IMG/VR virus record: IMGVR_UViG_3300032296_000994
Location: 1-23,772 of that record
Reading direction: 5' to 3' (one strand)
Length of the DNA: 23,772 nucleotides
Origin: a virus
The notes under the pieces were generated by a model that worked only from the letters and a program-made list of their open reading frames with translations, had not been told where the DNA came from and did no database searches. Shown here piece by piece: positions 13,508 to 20,571 of the stretch. Each line of letters begins with the position of its first letter. The stretch's first letter is position 1. A program made the translations under genes and the position numbers.

Positions 13508-14529
13508 CCAACAATCCTTCCACCAAAGTCCTTGCGCATCTGGGCAATCATTGGATCACCGCTGGCGCAGGCCTCAGCATTGGCCAGCAACTCCTTGGAG
13601 CCGAACACGCCTTCCTGCTCAGGATCACCATTGGCCAGATTCACGCCATTGATCTCATACACAGCAGTGAACTCGTCCGGTCCATCTTTGCGCTGCCAAG
13701 GCACCAGATCGGGATGAAGGACATGCGACTCGCAGCCAGTGCGCTGGGAATCCAAAGGAATCTCAGCATCCCACTTGGCGCAGTGCCAAGTCGAGTCAGG
13801 CATTGGTGTGGCCAAAGCGCAGGTGCGGCAGTTCACATGCTTGGTGGTCTTGGACTGGTGGCAGAACTCATGCGCATCACAGAACTTGCACTGATACCAG
13901 CTCGCATCTGAGCTGATCGGCTCAGGCATGCGGTCAGTCAAAGCAATGCGCTGGCCGCGAGCAATGGCCTTGCCTGCCACATCCTTGTCGAACTTCACGC
14001 GCTCGGTGTGAATGCGGTCATCATCCTTGCAGACGGTCAAGTACAGCGCACGATCGATGCCAGTGCCGGCCATGTAGACCTGCATCTGCACAAAGTGCTC
14101 AGGCTTGGACTTCTCCACGCCATTCTTCTCCAGATCGTCAAACGCCTTTTTTGATGCCGTCTTGAACTCGGCAATATGCTTGGACTTGGGCGCTTCTGGA
14201 ACACCCTTGTCGATGATCGCATCGATGCTGCCAGACACATGGCTGCCAAAGTCGACACGGTGCTGGGCAGACACCTTGCGAACATCGATGCCAATGGCAC
14301 GCAAGTCGCTGATGATGTTGGCCTCCTCTTGGTGGCCACGCCTGAACAGGCGCAGGATGCGACCAGGGAAGCTCGGCTGCACAGCCCAGCGGAAAGACAG
14401 CCACAGCCACCGGTCACACACATGGCCAAGCGTACTGGCTCCAAGGTGTGGGCGTGGAACCTCAGCAATGGTCTCATGGTGCTTGTCAATCAACGCCTGA
14501 ATGTTATGCTCTGACTCGGGAATCTTCAT
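13504..14529 (-). CDS. PD-(D/E)XK nuclease with AddB/Cas4-type Fe-S cysteine pattern (341 aa)
   Basis: The start has an excellent ribosome site (AAAGGAG). The nuclease core is seen as GSIDAIID (D103), HIAEFKTAS (E121, K123) and QMQVYMA (from Q148), the RecB/Cas4-like PD-(D/E)XK order. A cysteine near the N-terminus (C38 in LGHVCDRWLW) and the C-terminal set C214-x2-C217-x5-C223 match the 4Fe-4S arrangement of AddB, Dna2 and Cas4 nucleases. Four more cysteines (C234, C237, C250, C266) follow and could form a second metal site. The likely role is a DNA exonuclease producing single strands for the Sak4-like and SSB-like proteins encoded upstream. The polarity of digestion cannot be read from sequence. 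Confidence 0.85.
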   Translation of the reverse strand: MKIPESEHNIQALIDKHHETIAEVPRPHLGASTLGHVCDRWLWLSFRWAVQPSFPGRILRLFRRGHQEEANIISDLRAIGIDVRKVSAQHRVDFGSHVSGSIDAIIDKGVPEAPKSKHIAEFKTASKKAFDDLEKNGVEKSKPEHFVQMQVYMAGTGIDRALYLTVCKDDDRIHTERVKFDKDVAGKAIARGQRIALTDRMPEPISSDASWYQCKFCDAHEFCHQSKTTKHVNCRTCALATPMPDSTWHCAKWDAEIPLDSQRTGCESHVLHPDLVPWQRKDGPDEFTAVYEINGVNLANGDPEQEGVFGSKELLANAEACASGDPMIAQMRKDFGGRIVG

Positions 14530-14558
14530 GTGGTTCTCCTTTGTAGTTGCTTCTTTAT

Positions 14559-14607
14559 GCCCAGGCTTCGGGTCGGGGGTTCCTAGCCGGCCTGGGCTTT
14601 TCTTTTC
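14559..14607 (+). terminator. Inverted repeat with T-rich tail on plus strand (antisense to the operon)
   Basis: GCCCAGGC (14559-14566) and GCCTGGGC (14590-14597) can pair around a 23-base interior that offers three further pairs after a small bulge. On the plus strand the stem is followed by TTTTCTTTTC. No plus-strand gene precedes it, so it may stop antisense transcripts. On the minus strand it lies in the gap between the DUF669 and nuclease genes, has no T run, and could instead shape or stabilise the message. It is the largest gap inside the leftward operon. Confidence 0.45.
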
Positions 14608-15102
14608 TTACTTCTTAGCCCAAGGTGGTGCGGCCTTGGCAGATGCAGCTGGAGCAGGATTGCTTTGTCCCTGTGGAATTGACGCAGCTGGCGCTACGCT
14701 TCCAGACACAGACTTGAAGCCCTTGACCTCATTGCTCGCACCGTACTGCGCGTCCTCTTTGACCTCCAGCTTGATTGCGATCTGGCCACCAATCAATTGA
14801 TCGGTGTCGGTCACTTTGGCCAAGCCAATCGCACGCATGATGTCTCCGAGCTGCTGGCGACCAATCTCCTCGGCCTTGGGGTTTGCGTTCTTGATGTTCA
14901 GATTGCCAAACACCACACGACCTTGGTGGCTTGGGCCAGTGATGTCATAGCGCAGTTTGATGTACTGACCATTGCCAGCCTTGGTTGCCTTCAACTCAGA
15001 CTGAGAGATGGTGGCGGTGTACCAGCCAGCAGGCAAAGGCTCAAAGTTGCCATTGCCTTGTGGCAGTTCGTTGACATTAAATTCTTCGTTTAAAAAAGCC
15101 AT
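14608..15102 (-). CDS. DUF669 family protein, SSB-like, recombination-associated (164 aa)
   Basis: The start MAFLNEEFNVNELPQGNGNFEPLPAGWYTA and the later NLNIKNANPKAEEIGRQQL are hallmarks of the DUF669 family, small OB-fold-like proteins encoded beside phage recombinases and proposed to bind single-stranded DNA. The core is about 125 residues. The tail is Ala/Pro/Gln-rich and ends PPWAKK, a flexible tail of the kind that contacts partners in SSB proteins. The ATG has AAGGAG six bases upstream. Flanked by a Sak4-like ATPase upstream and a PD-(D/E)XK nuclease downstream, it fits a recombination role. Confidence 0.85.
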   Translation of the reverse strand: MAFLNEEFNVNELPQGNGNFEPLPAGWYTATISQSELKATKAGNGQYIKLRYDITGPSHQGRVVFGNLNIKNANPKAEEIGRQQLGDIMRAIGLAKVTDTDQLIGGQIAIKLEVKEDAQYGASNEVKGFKSVSGSVAPAASIPQGQSNPAPAASAKAAPPWAKK

Positions 15103-15105
15103 GAT

Positions 15106-15510
15106 TTACTCCTTGGGGATGATTTTGAAAGATGGGCGGCCAGGCTTGGCCGTGATTGCACCGGCAAGCGGTTTGGTGATTGACTCATCTGCTGCCTTCC
15201 AGATGGCCATGTTGATCTCAGGCTTCCAGCGAAACAGCTTGGCCAAGTGATCGGTCAGACCGAACTCAGCGGCAAGCTCTTGCACCTTGTCTCCGTCGAC
15301 CTTGCGGTCGATGCGGCCAACGATCTTGATCTCGTATCGACCAGGCTCGAAGGTCTCTGTTCCTTCATGGTCTTCTGAAACGGCTGCCAGCTTTTTGATG
15401 TGGTCCTCAATATCGCGTCGATCCTTTGTCGCATCTTCTTCCTGTGCTTTCGCTTCAAGCCACATGCTGGCCAGCTCGTTCATGTCATTGGGCAAAGTCT
15501 TGGCGGTCAT
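15106..15510 (-). CDS. Conserved recombination-region protein of unknown function (134 aa)
   Basis: The N-terminal half is a charged helix (MWLEAKAQEEDATKDRRDIEDHI). It is followed by a beta-rich stretch (YEIKIVGRIDRKVD), then FRWKPEINMAIWKAAD and a Pro-rich end with KPGRPSFKI. This order (helix, strand with a RKVD segment, then FRWKPE) is seen in small phage proteins located between Sak4-like ATPases and SSB-like genes; their activity is not known to me. The start has GGAGG upstream and overlaps the ATPase stop by four bases. Confidence 0.75.
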   Translation of the reverse strand: MTAKTLPNDMNELASMWLEAKAQEEDATKDRRDIEDHIKKLAAVSEDHEGTETFEPGRYEIKIVGRIDRKVDGDKVQELAAEFGLTDHLAKLFRWKPEINMAIWKAADESITKPLAGAITAKPGRPSFKIIPKE

Positions 15511-16184
15511 GCTTTGCCTCCGATCTTGGCAATGATTGCACCCAGATCAGGCGCTTCCCAAGCCTCCAACTTGCCAGAGCGATCCTTGGCCAACCAAAGG
15601 CCATCAGAGTCGCACATCAGCGCACGCTGGGTCACGCCTTCGGCATCTCGCTCAACACGCAGCGCCAGCACTTCATCAAAGAAGTAAGGCAGGCCTTGTG
15701 TCAGGCTTTTGCCAGGCATGCCTGGGTTGTAGAGCATCTTGCCCATCTCATCGGTGGACTTCTCCAACTTGGCCGACATGTAGACATGCTTGCCTGGCAG
15801 ATCGCGGAAGGCGCGAATCAGCTCCTGCATGGTGCTGTTCATCTCGCCATAAGCTGCGCGGCCATCCTTAGACTTCTTCATCTCATGCGACAAAACCACC
15901 TCAGCAACTTCGCTGATTGAGTCAAGCGCCACCGACTGAAAGCCTGCGGCCTCCTTACTGTCTCTGGCCCAAGTAAAGGCCTCGCGCAAGTCGTCCATCG
16001 AGGCGATCTCGATGTAAGGCAGATCAGCATCCTGAATGGACAGCAGGCCACCCTCGGCACTGAGAACGATCACATTGGGCAGGGTCTTGACCAGCGTGGT
16101 TTTACCAGCACCGGCCTGTCCGTACACCAACAACTTCACTCCATTGGCAGACAAGCTGCCGGTCGATTTCAAATTGATAGCCAT
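15507..16184 (-). CDS. Sak4-like RecA-fold ATPase, probable single-strand annealing recombinase (225 aa)
   Basis: Walker A is GQAGAGKT at residues 22-29. A Walker-B-like strand, SVALDSISE, lies at 84-92, and the segments VYMSAKLEK and PGMPGKSLTQGLPYFFDEVL match the phage AAA_24/Sak4-type RecA-core proteins. Sak4 proteins promote single-strand annealing together with a phage SSB; here a DUF669 gene lies two genes downstream. It is the first gene of the leftward operon and has a strong ribosome site (GGAG, six bases before the ATG). No RecT, Erf or Red-beta-like gene is visible, so this is the likely recombinase. Confidence 0.82.
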   Translation of the reverse strand: MAINLKSTGSLSANGVKLLVYGQAGAGKTTLVKTLPNVIVLSAEGGLLSIQDADLPYIEIASMDDLREAFTWARDSKEAAGFQSVALDSISEVAEVVLSHEMKKSKDGRAAYGEMNSTMQELIRAFRDLPGKHVYMSAKLEKSTDEMGKMLYNPGMPGKSLTQGLPYFFDEVLALRVERDAEGVTQRALMCDSDGLWLAKDRSGKLEAWEAPDLGAIIAKIGGKA

Positions 16185-16203
16185 TTGGCTCTCCTTTTTT
16201 TTG

Positions 16204-16232
16204 CACCTCCGTCTGGGAATCAGTTCGAGGTG
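16204..16232 (-). promoter_or_regulatory. Leader hairpin of the leftward operon
   Basis: CACCTC and GAGGTG form a six-base-pair inverted repeat with a 17-base loop in the 5' leader, ending eleven bases ahead of the GGAG of the Sak4-like gene and separated from it by a run of A. There is no T run, so it is not a terminator. It may be a protein-binding or message-stability element. Confidence 0.35.
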
Positions 16233-16236
16233 TGGC

Positions 16237-16264
16237 TAGACTTTAACTCAAAATATGGTAAAGT
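16237..16264 (+). promoter_or_regulatory. Possible overlapping rightward promoter and operator dyad
   Basis: ACTTTA (16240-16245) and TAAAGT (16259-16264) form an inverted repeat 13 bases apart. Rightward, TAGACT (16237-16242) and TAAAGT (16259-16264) have 16-base spacing and could be a weak promoter for the HTH gene. The -10-like hexamers of both directions are the two arms of the dyad, so one bound regulator could block both. Confidence 0.4.
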
Positions 16265-16269
16265 GTCAA
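16240..16269 (-). promoter_or_regulatory. Probable leftward early promoter
   Basis: Read leftward, a perfect -35 (TTGACA, 16269-16264) is followed after 18 bases by TAAAGT (16245-16240), a four-of-six -10; with 17-base spacing the hexamer is TTAAAG. It lies 56 bases ahead of the Sak4-like ATG and is placed correctly to drive the long leftward operon. Confidence 0.55.
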
Positions 16270-16305
16270 CACCAAACGCAAATAAATTTTGAAAAGGTGA
16301 AAAAA

Positions 16306-16488
16306 ATGCCCGAACTTGAAAAACTTAGAGCAATGCTAGCAGACCGAAATCTGCAAGTTGTTGCACGTGAAGCTGGAGTCCATCCCAATGCGCTGTACCG
16401 CCTAAAAGAAGGCAAGACAGAGCCAAAGTACGAGACTGTGCGCAGGCTGCTTGCTTACTTTGACAGGCAGGCGGTGACACATGGCTGA
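16306..16488 (+). CDS. Small HTH (Cro/CI-type) DNA-binding regulator (60 aa)
   Basis: The helix-turn-helix is seen as LQVVAREAGVHPNALYRLKEG (residues about 16-36, shown here in two helices: LQVVAREAG and HPNALYRLKEG), followed by the third-helix pattern TVRRLLAYF. The size matches Cro-like single-domain repressors; there is no C-terminal peptidase domain. I chose the ATG at 16306 because AAAGGTGA lies about seven bases upstream; the in-frame GTG-like region back to 16255 lies in the promoter. It is the first rightward gene next to the divergent control region, so it probably binds there and sets the balance of leftward and rightward transcription. It overlaps the primase gene by eight bases. 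Confidence 0.8.
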   Translation: MPELEKLRAMLADRNLQVVAREAGVHPNALYRLKEGKTEPKYETVRRLLAYFDRQAVTHG

Positions 16489-18532
16489 TCTATCAAAAGT
16501 GCTTGGTGGACCTTGGGCACCTCCACCAGAAAAACTTGTTGCACCAGCAGAAACTCAACTGATTGATGCAATGCGTGCGGCTGGCCTTGAGCCACCAAAC
16601 GAAATTTTGATGGATGGAAAGATTCATCGATTCCGATCAGGCACAAAAGGATCACCAGGACATGGTGACAAGCCAGGCTGGTATCTAGTGTTTGGTGATG
16701 GCATCCCAGCTGGTCGGTTTGGCTGTTGGCGTGCAGGAATGGAAATAACATGGCGAGCTGATGTTGGTCGCAAGTTGACTGAATTTGAGGAAATGGCACA
16801 CGCCAGACGAATCAATGAATCAAAAGTCTTGCGTGAAGCAGCTCAAGAACGCCAGCACCAAGTCGCAAGTGAGACAGTTGAAAAAATTTGGCTTAGTGGT
16901 GGTGCAGCACATCCTGATCACCCATACCTAAAGCGCAAAGGAATCCAGACACATGGTGTTCGGATTACAGGCGATGGCCGATTGATGGTGCCACTCTATG
17001 ATGCAGATGGCACACTCAGCACTTTGCAATATATCGATGAGGATGGTGGCAAGCTCTACCACCCAGGCGGTCAGACAGGTGGCAAGTTTTGGATGGTAGG
17101 CTCACTAGATGAGCCTGGCACTCTGTTCGTGGCCGAGGGATTCGCAACGGCAGCCACCATCCATGAAACCACCGACAGGCCAGTCGTGGTGGCCTACAGC
17201 GCCAGCAATCTGGTGCCGGTCACTGGCACACTCAGGGAAATGTATGGAGCAACTCAAGACATCGTGATCGTCGCAGACCATGACCAAAGCGGTGTTGGCC
17301 AACGCTACGCAGAGCAGGCCAGTGCCAAGTACGGTGCACGCATGGTTATGCCTCCGATACTCGGTGATGCCAACGATTATGCACAGGCTGGCCACGATCT
17401 GGCAGGCCTGCTAATCCAACAGACTGGCACAGCGGTGATTGACAAACTCAAAGTCGTATTTGGTGACCAACTTGGCAGCGACTATGAAGCGCCAGATGAG
17501 CTAGTCGAAGGCCTGATGACCATTGGCAGTTCAGTGGTTGTTTATGGCGACAGCAACTCAGGCAAGACATTCTGGGCGCTTTCAGTGGCCACAGCCATCG
17601 CTACAGGCACAGAGTGCTACGGCAGGAAAACTGACCCAGGCTTGGTGGTCTATCTGGCCAGCGAAGCGCCAGCTAGCATTCGGTCACGCATGCAGGCCAT
17701 CAAGAAGTTCCACGGCTGCAACCTAGAAAACTTGGCAATGGTGCCAGTCCCCATGAACTTCTACTCTGGCGACCAAGATGCACATGATGTGATCGAGCTG
17801 GTGCGAGCAGTTGAGCAGATCAAAGGCAGGCCTGTGCGCTTAATCATTGGCGACACATTGGCCAGAATGAGTGCAGGAGCCAATGAAAACAGCGGTGAGG
17901 ACATGGGTCCAGTCATGGCTAGATTTGATCAAGTGGCCACGGCCACAGGTGCAGCTCTAATGATCATCCACCACAATGGCAAAGACGCAGCCAAAGGCGC
18001 ACGTGGCTGGTCAGGCATCCGAGCACACATTGACACCGAGATCGAGGTCACAGAAAAAGATGGCACACGCTCAGTGACCGTCACAAAACAGCGCGAACTC
18101 CCAAGCAAAGGTGACACGATCTACTTCAAACTGGAGATCATTGAGATGGGAACAACAAAGTTTGGAGGCGCTGCAACCACCTGCGTGGCCGTTCCAGACG
18201 ATGATGCAACAACCACAAAACCACATAAGAAACCATCCAAACATGATGAAAACAACCGAACAGTTGAGCGTGCATGGTGGTCATCTGGTGCAGAAGAGCG
18301 TAATGGTTTACCCTATCTCAGCAGATCATCACTGCGTGATCTTTTGGTCAAAGATGGCATGTCAGAACGCACCGCAAAGAACAAAACAGAGGCCAGCAGA
18401 CAGGATGGAATCATCGCTCAAATGCTCAATGCAGGAACAATTGAGCCATTCGAACACGGCTGGATTTTTATCAACGAATCCCAAGTCAGTGCCATGATGA
18501 TGCAGAAAAATGGAGAAAAGAATCGCCCCTAA
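16481..18532 (+). CDS. Bifunctional primase-helicase: TOPRIM plus RepA-like RecA domain (683 aa)
   Basis: Residues 1-200 resemble the N-terminal part of phage/plasmid TOPRIM primases, including GWYLVFGDGIPAGRFGCW. The TOPRIM core has E219 in LFVAEGFATA and D266/D268 in VIVADHDQSG. The helicase domain has Walker A GDSNSGKT (356-363), Walker B with D458 in LIIGDT, and MIIHHNGKDAAKGARG, typical of RepA/DnaB-like hexameric helicases. The C-terminal 100 residues look like a winged helix (LSRSSLRDLLVKDGMS). It would prime and unwind DNA at the phage origin. Its stop codon is within the first of the GCCCCT repeats downstream, which I propose as the origin. Confidence 0.9.
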   Translation: MADLSKVLGGPWAPPPEKLVAPAETQLIDAMRAAGLEPPNEILMDGKIHRFRSGTKGSPGHGDKPGWYLVFGDGIPAGRFGCWRAGMEITWRADVGRKLTEFEEMAHARRINESKVLREAAQERQHQVASETVEKIWLSGGAAHPDHPYLKRKGIQTHGVRITGDGRLMVPLYDADGTLSTLQYIDEDGGKLYHPGGQTGGKFWMVGSLDEPGTLFVAEGFATAATIHETTDRPVVVAYSASNLVPVTGTLREMYGATQDIVIVADHDQSGVGQRYAEQASAKYGARMVMPPILGDANDYAQAGHDLAGLLIQQTGTAVIDKLKVVFGDQLGSDYEAPDELVEGLMTIGSSVVVYGDSNSGKTFWALSVATAIATGTECYGRKTDPGLVVYLASEAPASIRSRMQAIKKFHGCNLENLAMVPVPMNFYSGDQDAHDVIELVRAVEQIKGRPVRLIIGDTLARMSAGANENSGEDMGPVMARFDQVATATGAALMIIHHNGKDAAKGARGWSGIRAHIDTEIEVTEKDGTRSVTVTKQRELPSKGDTIYFKLEIIEMGTTKFGGAATTCVAVPDDDATTTKPHKKPSKHDENNRTVERAWWSSGAEERNGLPYLSRSSLRDLLVKDGMSERTAKNKTEASRQDGIIAQMLNAGTIEPFEHGWIFINESQVSAMMMQKNGEKNRP

Positions 18533-18634
18533 TCGCCCCTGACTGCCCCTAGGGGTTTTTAGGGATTAGGGGCAAAAGCCAGTTAAATCGCCCCGCCCCG
18601 CCCCTAAAACGTATACGTTAGGGGCAGTAGGGGC
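18525..18634. repeat. Iteron-like GCCCCT repeats, candidate replication origin
   Basis: GCCCCT occurs at 18525, 18535 and 18545, exactly ten bases apart (the first two within identical AATCGCCCCT units), and again at 18600 after two GCCCCG copies at 18590 and 18595. The reverse form AGGGGC occurs at 18568, 18620 and 18629. A perfect 12-base palindrome AACGTATACGTT lies at 18608-18619, flanked by opposed copies. The region 18533-18692 holds no gene. One-turn spacing of short repeats next to a replication helicase gene and a DnaA box is the layout of iteron origins. Confidence 0.6.
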
Positions 18635-18662
18635 AACTGGATGCGGAAAATTCGGGACAAAG

Positions 18663-18671
18663 TTATCCACA
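18663..18671 (+). promoter_or_regulatory. DnaA box (TTATCCACA)
   Basis: The nine bases match the strict bacterial DnaA box consensus. It lies 29 bases beyond the last GCCCCT-family repeat, in a gene-free gap. A chance match is possible, but the setting beside the primase-helicase gene and phased repeats supports a role in host DnaA recruitment. Confidence 0.6.
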
Positions 18672-18692
18672 GAAAGGTGAGCAGGTACTAAC

Positions 18693-18875
18693 ATGAACAA
18701 CAAACGTGAAACCCCAAACTTTGCAACATGGCAACATGACACGCTGGCCAAGTTTGCAACCGAGGTCTACATCCGACTCCAAGATGAGCAGGCCGCAAAC
18801 GAGCAACTCAGGATGGATTTAAAAGATGCCATGAAACTAGCGCGAATCGAAAACATGAAGGACAATGCAGCATGA
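18693..18875 (+). CDS. Small hypothetical protein (60 aa)
   Basis: A mostly helical, charged protein (FATEVYIRLQDEQAANEQLR) with a short polar N-terminus; residues 25-55 could form a coiled coil. A weak ribosome site (CAGG about eight bases upstream) precedes the ATG, and its stop overlaps the small terminase ATG. It lies between the candidate origin and the packaging genes. No family is recognised. Confidence 0.65.
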   Translation: MNNKRETPNFATWQHDTLAKFATEVYIRLQDEQAANEQLRMDLKDAMKLARIENMKDNAA

Positions 18876-19324
18876 CCACAAAATCACACAAAGCAAAAGC
18901 GCCAACCAAGCGAACTAAGCCAGGCAGTGAAGACCGAGCCGTGATCAGCCAGATGGTGCTTGAAGGAATGCGAAGCGGCTTGAGCGCTTTCAAAGCATGT
19001 CAAGCAGCTGGTGTTCCTCAAAGCACTTTCTTACGGTGGGTGGATGATGATGCTATCCTTGCGGAGAATTACGCGCGCGCGAGGGAAGACCTGATCGAAC
19101 GCATGGCCACAGAGATCATGGAGATCAGTGATCAAGACGTTGGCGTGGCCGTTGATGGCAAGAAAGACTGGGCGGCAGTGCAAAAGCACAGACTGCAAGT
19201 CGACACCCGCAAATGGCTTTTGTCCAAACTGGCCCCAAAGAAGTTTGGCGACAAGATCGAAGTCTCTGGCGATCCTGCCAATCCCCTGGTGCAAAGAATT
19301 GAGCGCGTGGTCGTCAAAGCATGA
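18872..19324 (+). CDS. Terminase small subunit, Sf6/P22-type (150 aa)
   Basis: The N-terminus is basic (KSHKAKAPTKRTK). A helix-turn-helix follows (SAFKACQAAGVPQSTFLRWV, residues about 38-57), then NYARAREDLIERMATEI, and a C-terminal part with HRLQVDTRKWLLSKLAPKKFGDK, a strong signature of the Sf6-like small terminase. These subunits form a ring, recognise the packaging site and recruit the large subunit, whose gene starts four bases inside this one. In P22-like phages the pac site may lie in this gene, but I see no site that I can name here. Confidence 0.9.
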   Translation: MTTKSHKAKAPTKRTKPGSEDRAVISQMVLEGMRSGLSAFKACQAAGVPQSTFLRWVDDDAILAENYARAREDLIERMATEIMEISDQDVGVAVDGKKDWAAVQKHRLQVDTRKWLLSKLAPKKFGDKIEVSGDPANPLVQRIERVVVKA

Positions 19325-20544
19325 CAGTTCTACAGCTTCCAACTCCTGAATGGGCATTGCCCTTGCTGGAGCCAAGCCGCTACAAAGGCGCTTGGGGTGG
19401 CCGAGGCTCTGGCAAGTCCCACATGTTTGCAGAGCTGATGATCGAGGCTCACATCATGGACCAGAAGCGCAGAAGCGTCTGCGTGCGTGAAATCCAGAAG
19501 TCTCTCAACCAGTCGGTCAAGCGCCTGCTCGAAATGAAAATCGAGCAAATGAACGCTGGCGCTTACTTCGAGGTGCAGGAGGCCGTGATCAAGTCCAAGA
19601 AGGGCGATGGCATGATCATCTTCCAAGGCATGCAAAACCATACAGCCGACTCGATCAAGTCGCTCGAAGGTTACGACTGCGCTTGGGTGGAGGAGGCTCA
19701 AAGCCTGAGCCAGACCAGCCTCGACCTGCTGCGTCCAACCATCCGCAAGCCCGAGTCTGAGCTGTGGTTTACATGGAACCCGCGCCAACAGAATGACCCT
19801 GTCGACTTCCTGCTGCGCGGTCCGACACCACCAAAGGATGCGCAAGTCCTGAAGGTCAACTTCACCGACAACCCTTGGTTTCCACAAGTCCTGCGCGACG
19901 AGATGGAGTACGACAAGAGACGCGACCCAGACAAATACCAGCATGTCTGGATGGGAAGCTACCTCACAAACAGCAACACCAGGGTGTTCAAGAACTGGCG
20001 CGTCGAGGACTTCGAAGCACCACCAGACGCAATCCACCGGCTCGGTGCAGACTGGGGTTTCGCGGTCGACCCGACCACACTGGTGCGCTGCCACATCATT
20101 GGCCGCACGCTCTACATCGACTACGAAGCCTACATGGTCGGCTGCGAGATCGTCAACACGCCTGAGCTGTTCATGCAGGTGCCCGAGGCCGAGAAGTGGC
20201 CAATCGTGGCCGACTCAGCCAGGCCAGAGACGATCAGCCACATGAAAAAGAATGGCTTTCCAAAGATCATGACAGCGGTCAAAGGTCCGAAGTCGGTCGA
20301 GGAAGGCATCGAGTTTTTGAAGAACTACGACATTGTGGTGCACCCTCGATGCATCCACACCATTGACGAGCTGACGCTGTACAGTTACAAGCAAGACCCA
20401 CTGACCGGAAAAATCTTGCCGGTGCTCGAAGACAAGAAAAACCACGTGATCGATGCCCTGCGTTACGCCTGCGAAGGCGTGAGACGATCGGCCATCACAA
20501 AGCCTGCAACATTCACTCCATTGCCAAATGTAAAGAAATGGTGA
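19321..20544 (+). CDS. Terminase large subunit: packaging ATPase and nuclease (407 aa)
   Basis: The ATPase half has Walker A GGRGSGKS (26-33) and Walker B with the catalytic carboxylate in AWVEEAQ (121-127), followed by the coupling motif WFTWNPRQ (149-156). The RNase-H-like nuclease half has D244 in LGADWGFAVD, D298 in IVADSARPE and D378 in NHVIDALRYA. Length and motif order match PBSX/Sf6-type terminases. It docks on the portal, pumps DNA into the prohead and cuts headfuls. The ATG overlaps the small-subunit stop (ATGA). Confidence 0.95.
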   Translation: MTVLQLPTPEWALPLLEPSRYKGAWGGRGSGKSHMFAELMIEAHIMDQKRRSVCVREIQKSLNQSVKRLLEMKIEQMNAGAYFEVQEAVIKSKKGDGMIIFQGMQNHTADSIKSLEGYDCAWVEEAQSLSQTSLDLLRPTIRKPESELWFTWNPRQQNDPVDFLLRGPTPPKDAQVLKVNFTDNPWFPQVLRDEMEYDKRRDPDKYQHVWMGSYLTNSNTRVFKNWRVEDFEAPPDAIHRLGADWGFAVDPTTLVRCHIIGRTLYIDYEAYMVGCEIVNTPELFMQVPEAEKWPIVADSARPETISHMKKNGFPKIMTAVKGPKSVEEGIEFLKNYDIVVHPRCIHTIDELTLYSYKQDPLTGKILPVLEDKKNHVIDALRYACEGVRRSAITKPATFTPLPNVKKW

Positions 20545-20571
20545 GAAAATCACACAAAATGAGGATATAAC

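Noticed and set aside
18546-18560. CCCCTAGGGG followed by five T as a terminator for the primase gene
   Set aside because: A self-complementary ten-mer leaves only about three pairs once a loop is allowed; it is better explained as two opposed copies of the GCCCCT-family repeat.
19070-19082. Alternating CG run (possible Z-DNA or pac signal)
   Set aside because: It is explained by Ala-Arg codons of the conserved small-terminase segment YARARE; there is no independent evidence for a pac site.
19330-20094. Minus-strand open frame (254 codons) opposite the large terminase
   Set aside because: It is antisense to the terminase ATPase and nuclease motifs, with Val/Leu/His-rich composition and no domain signature.
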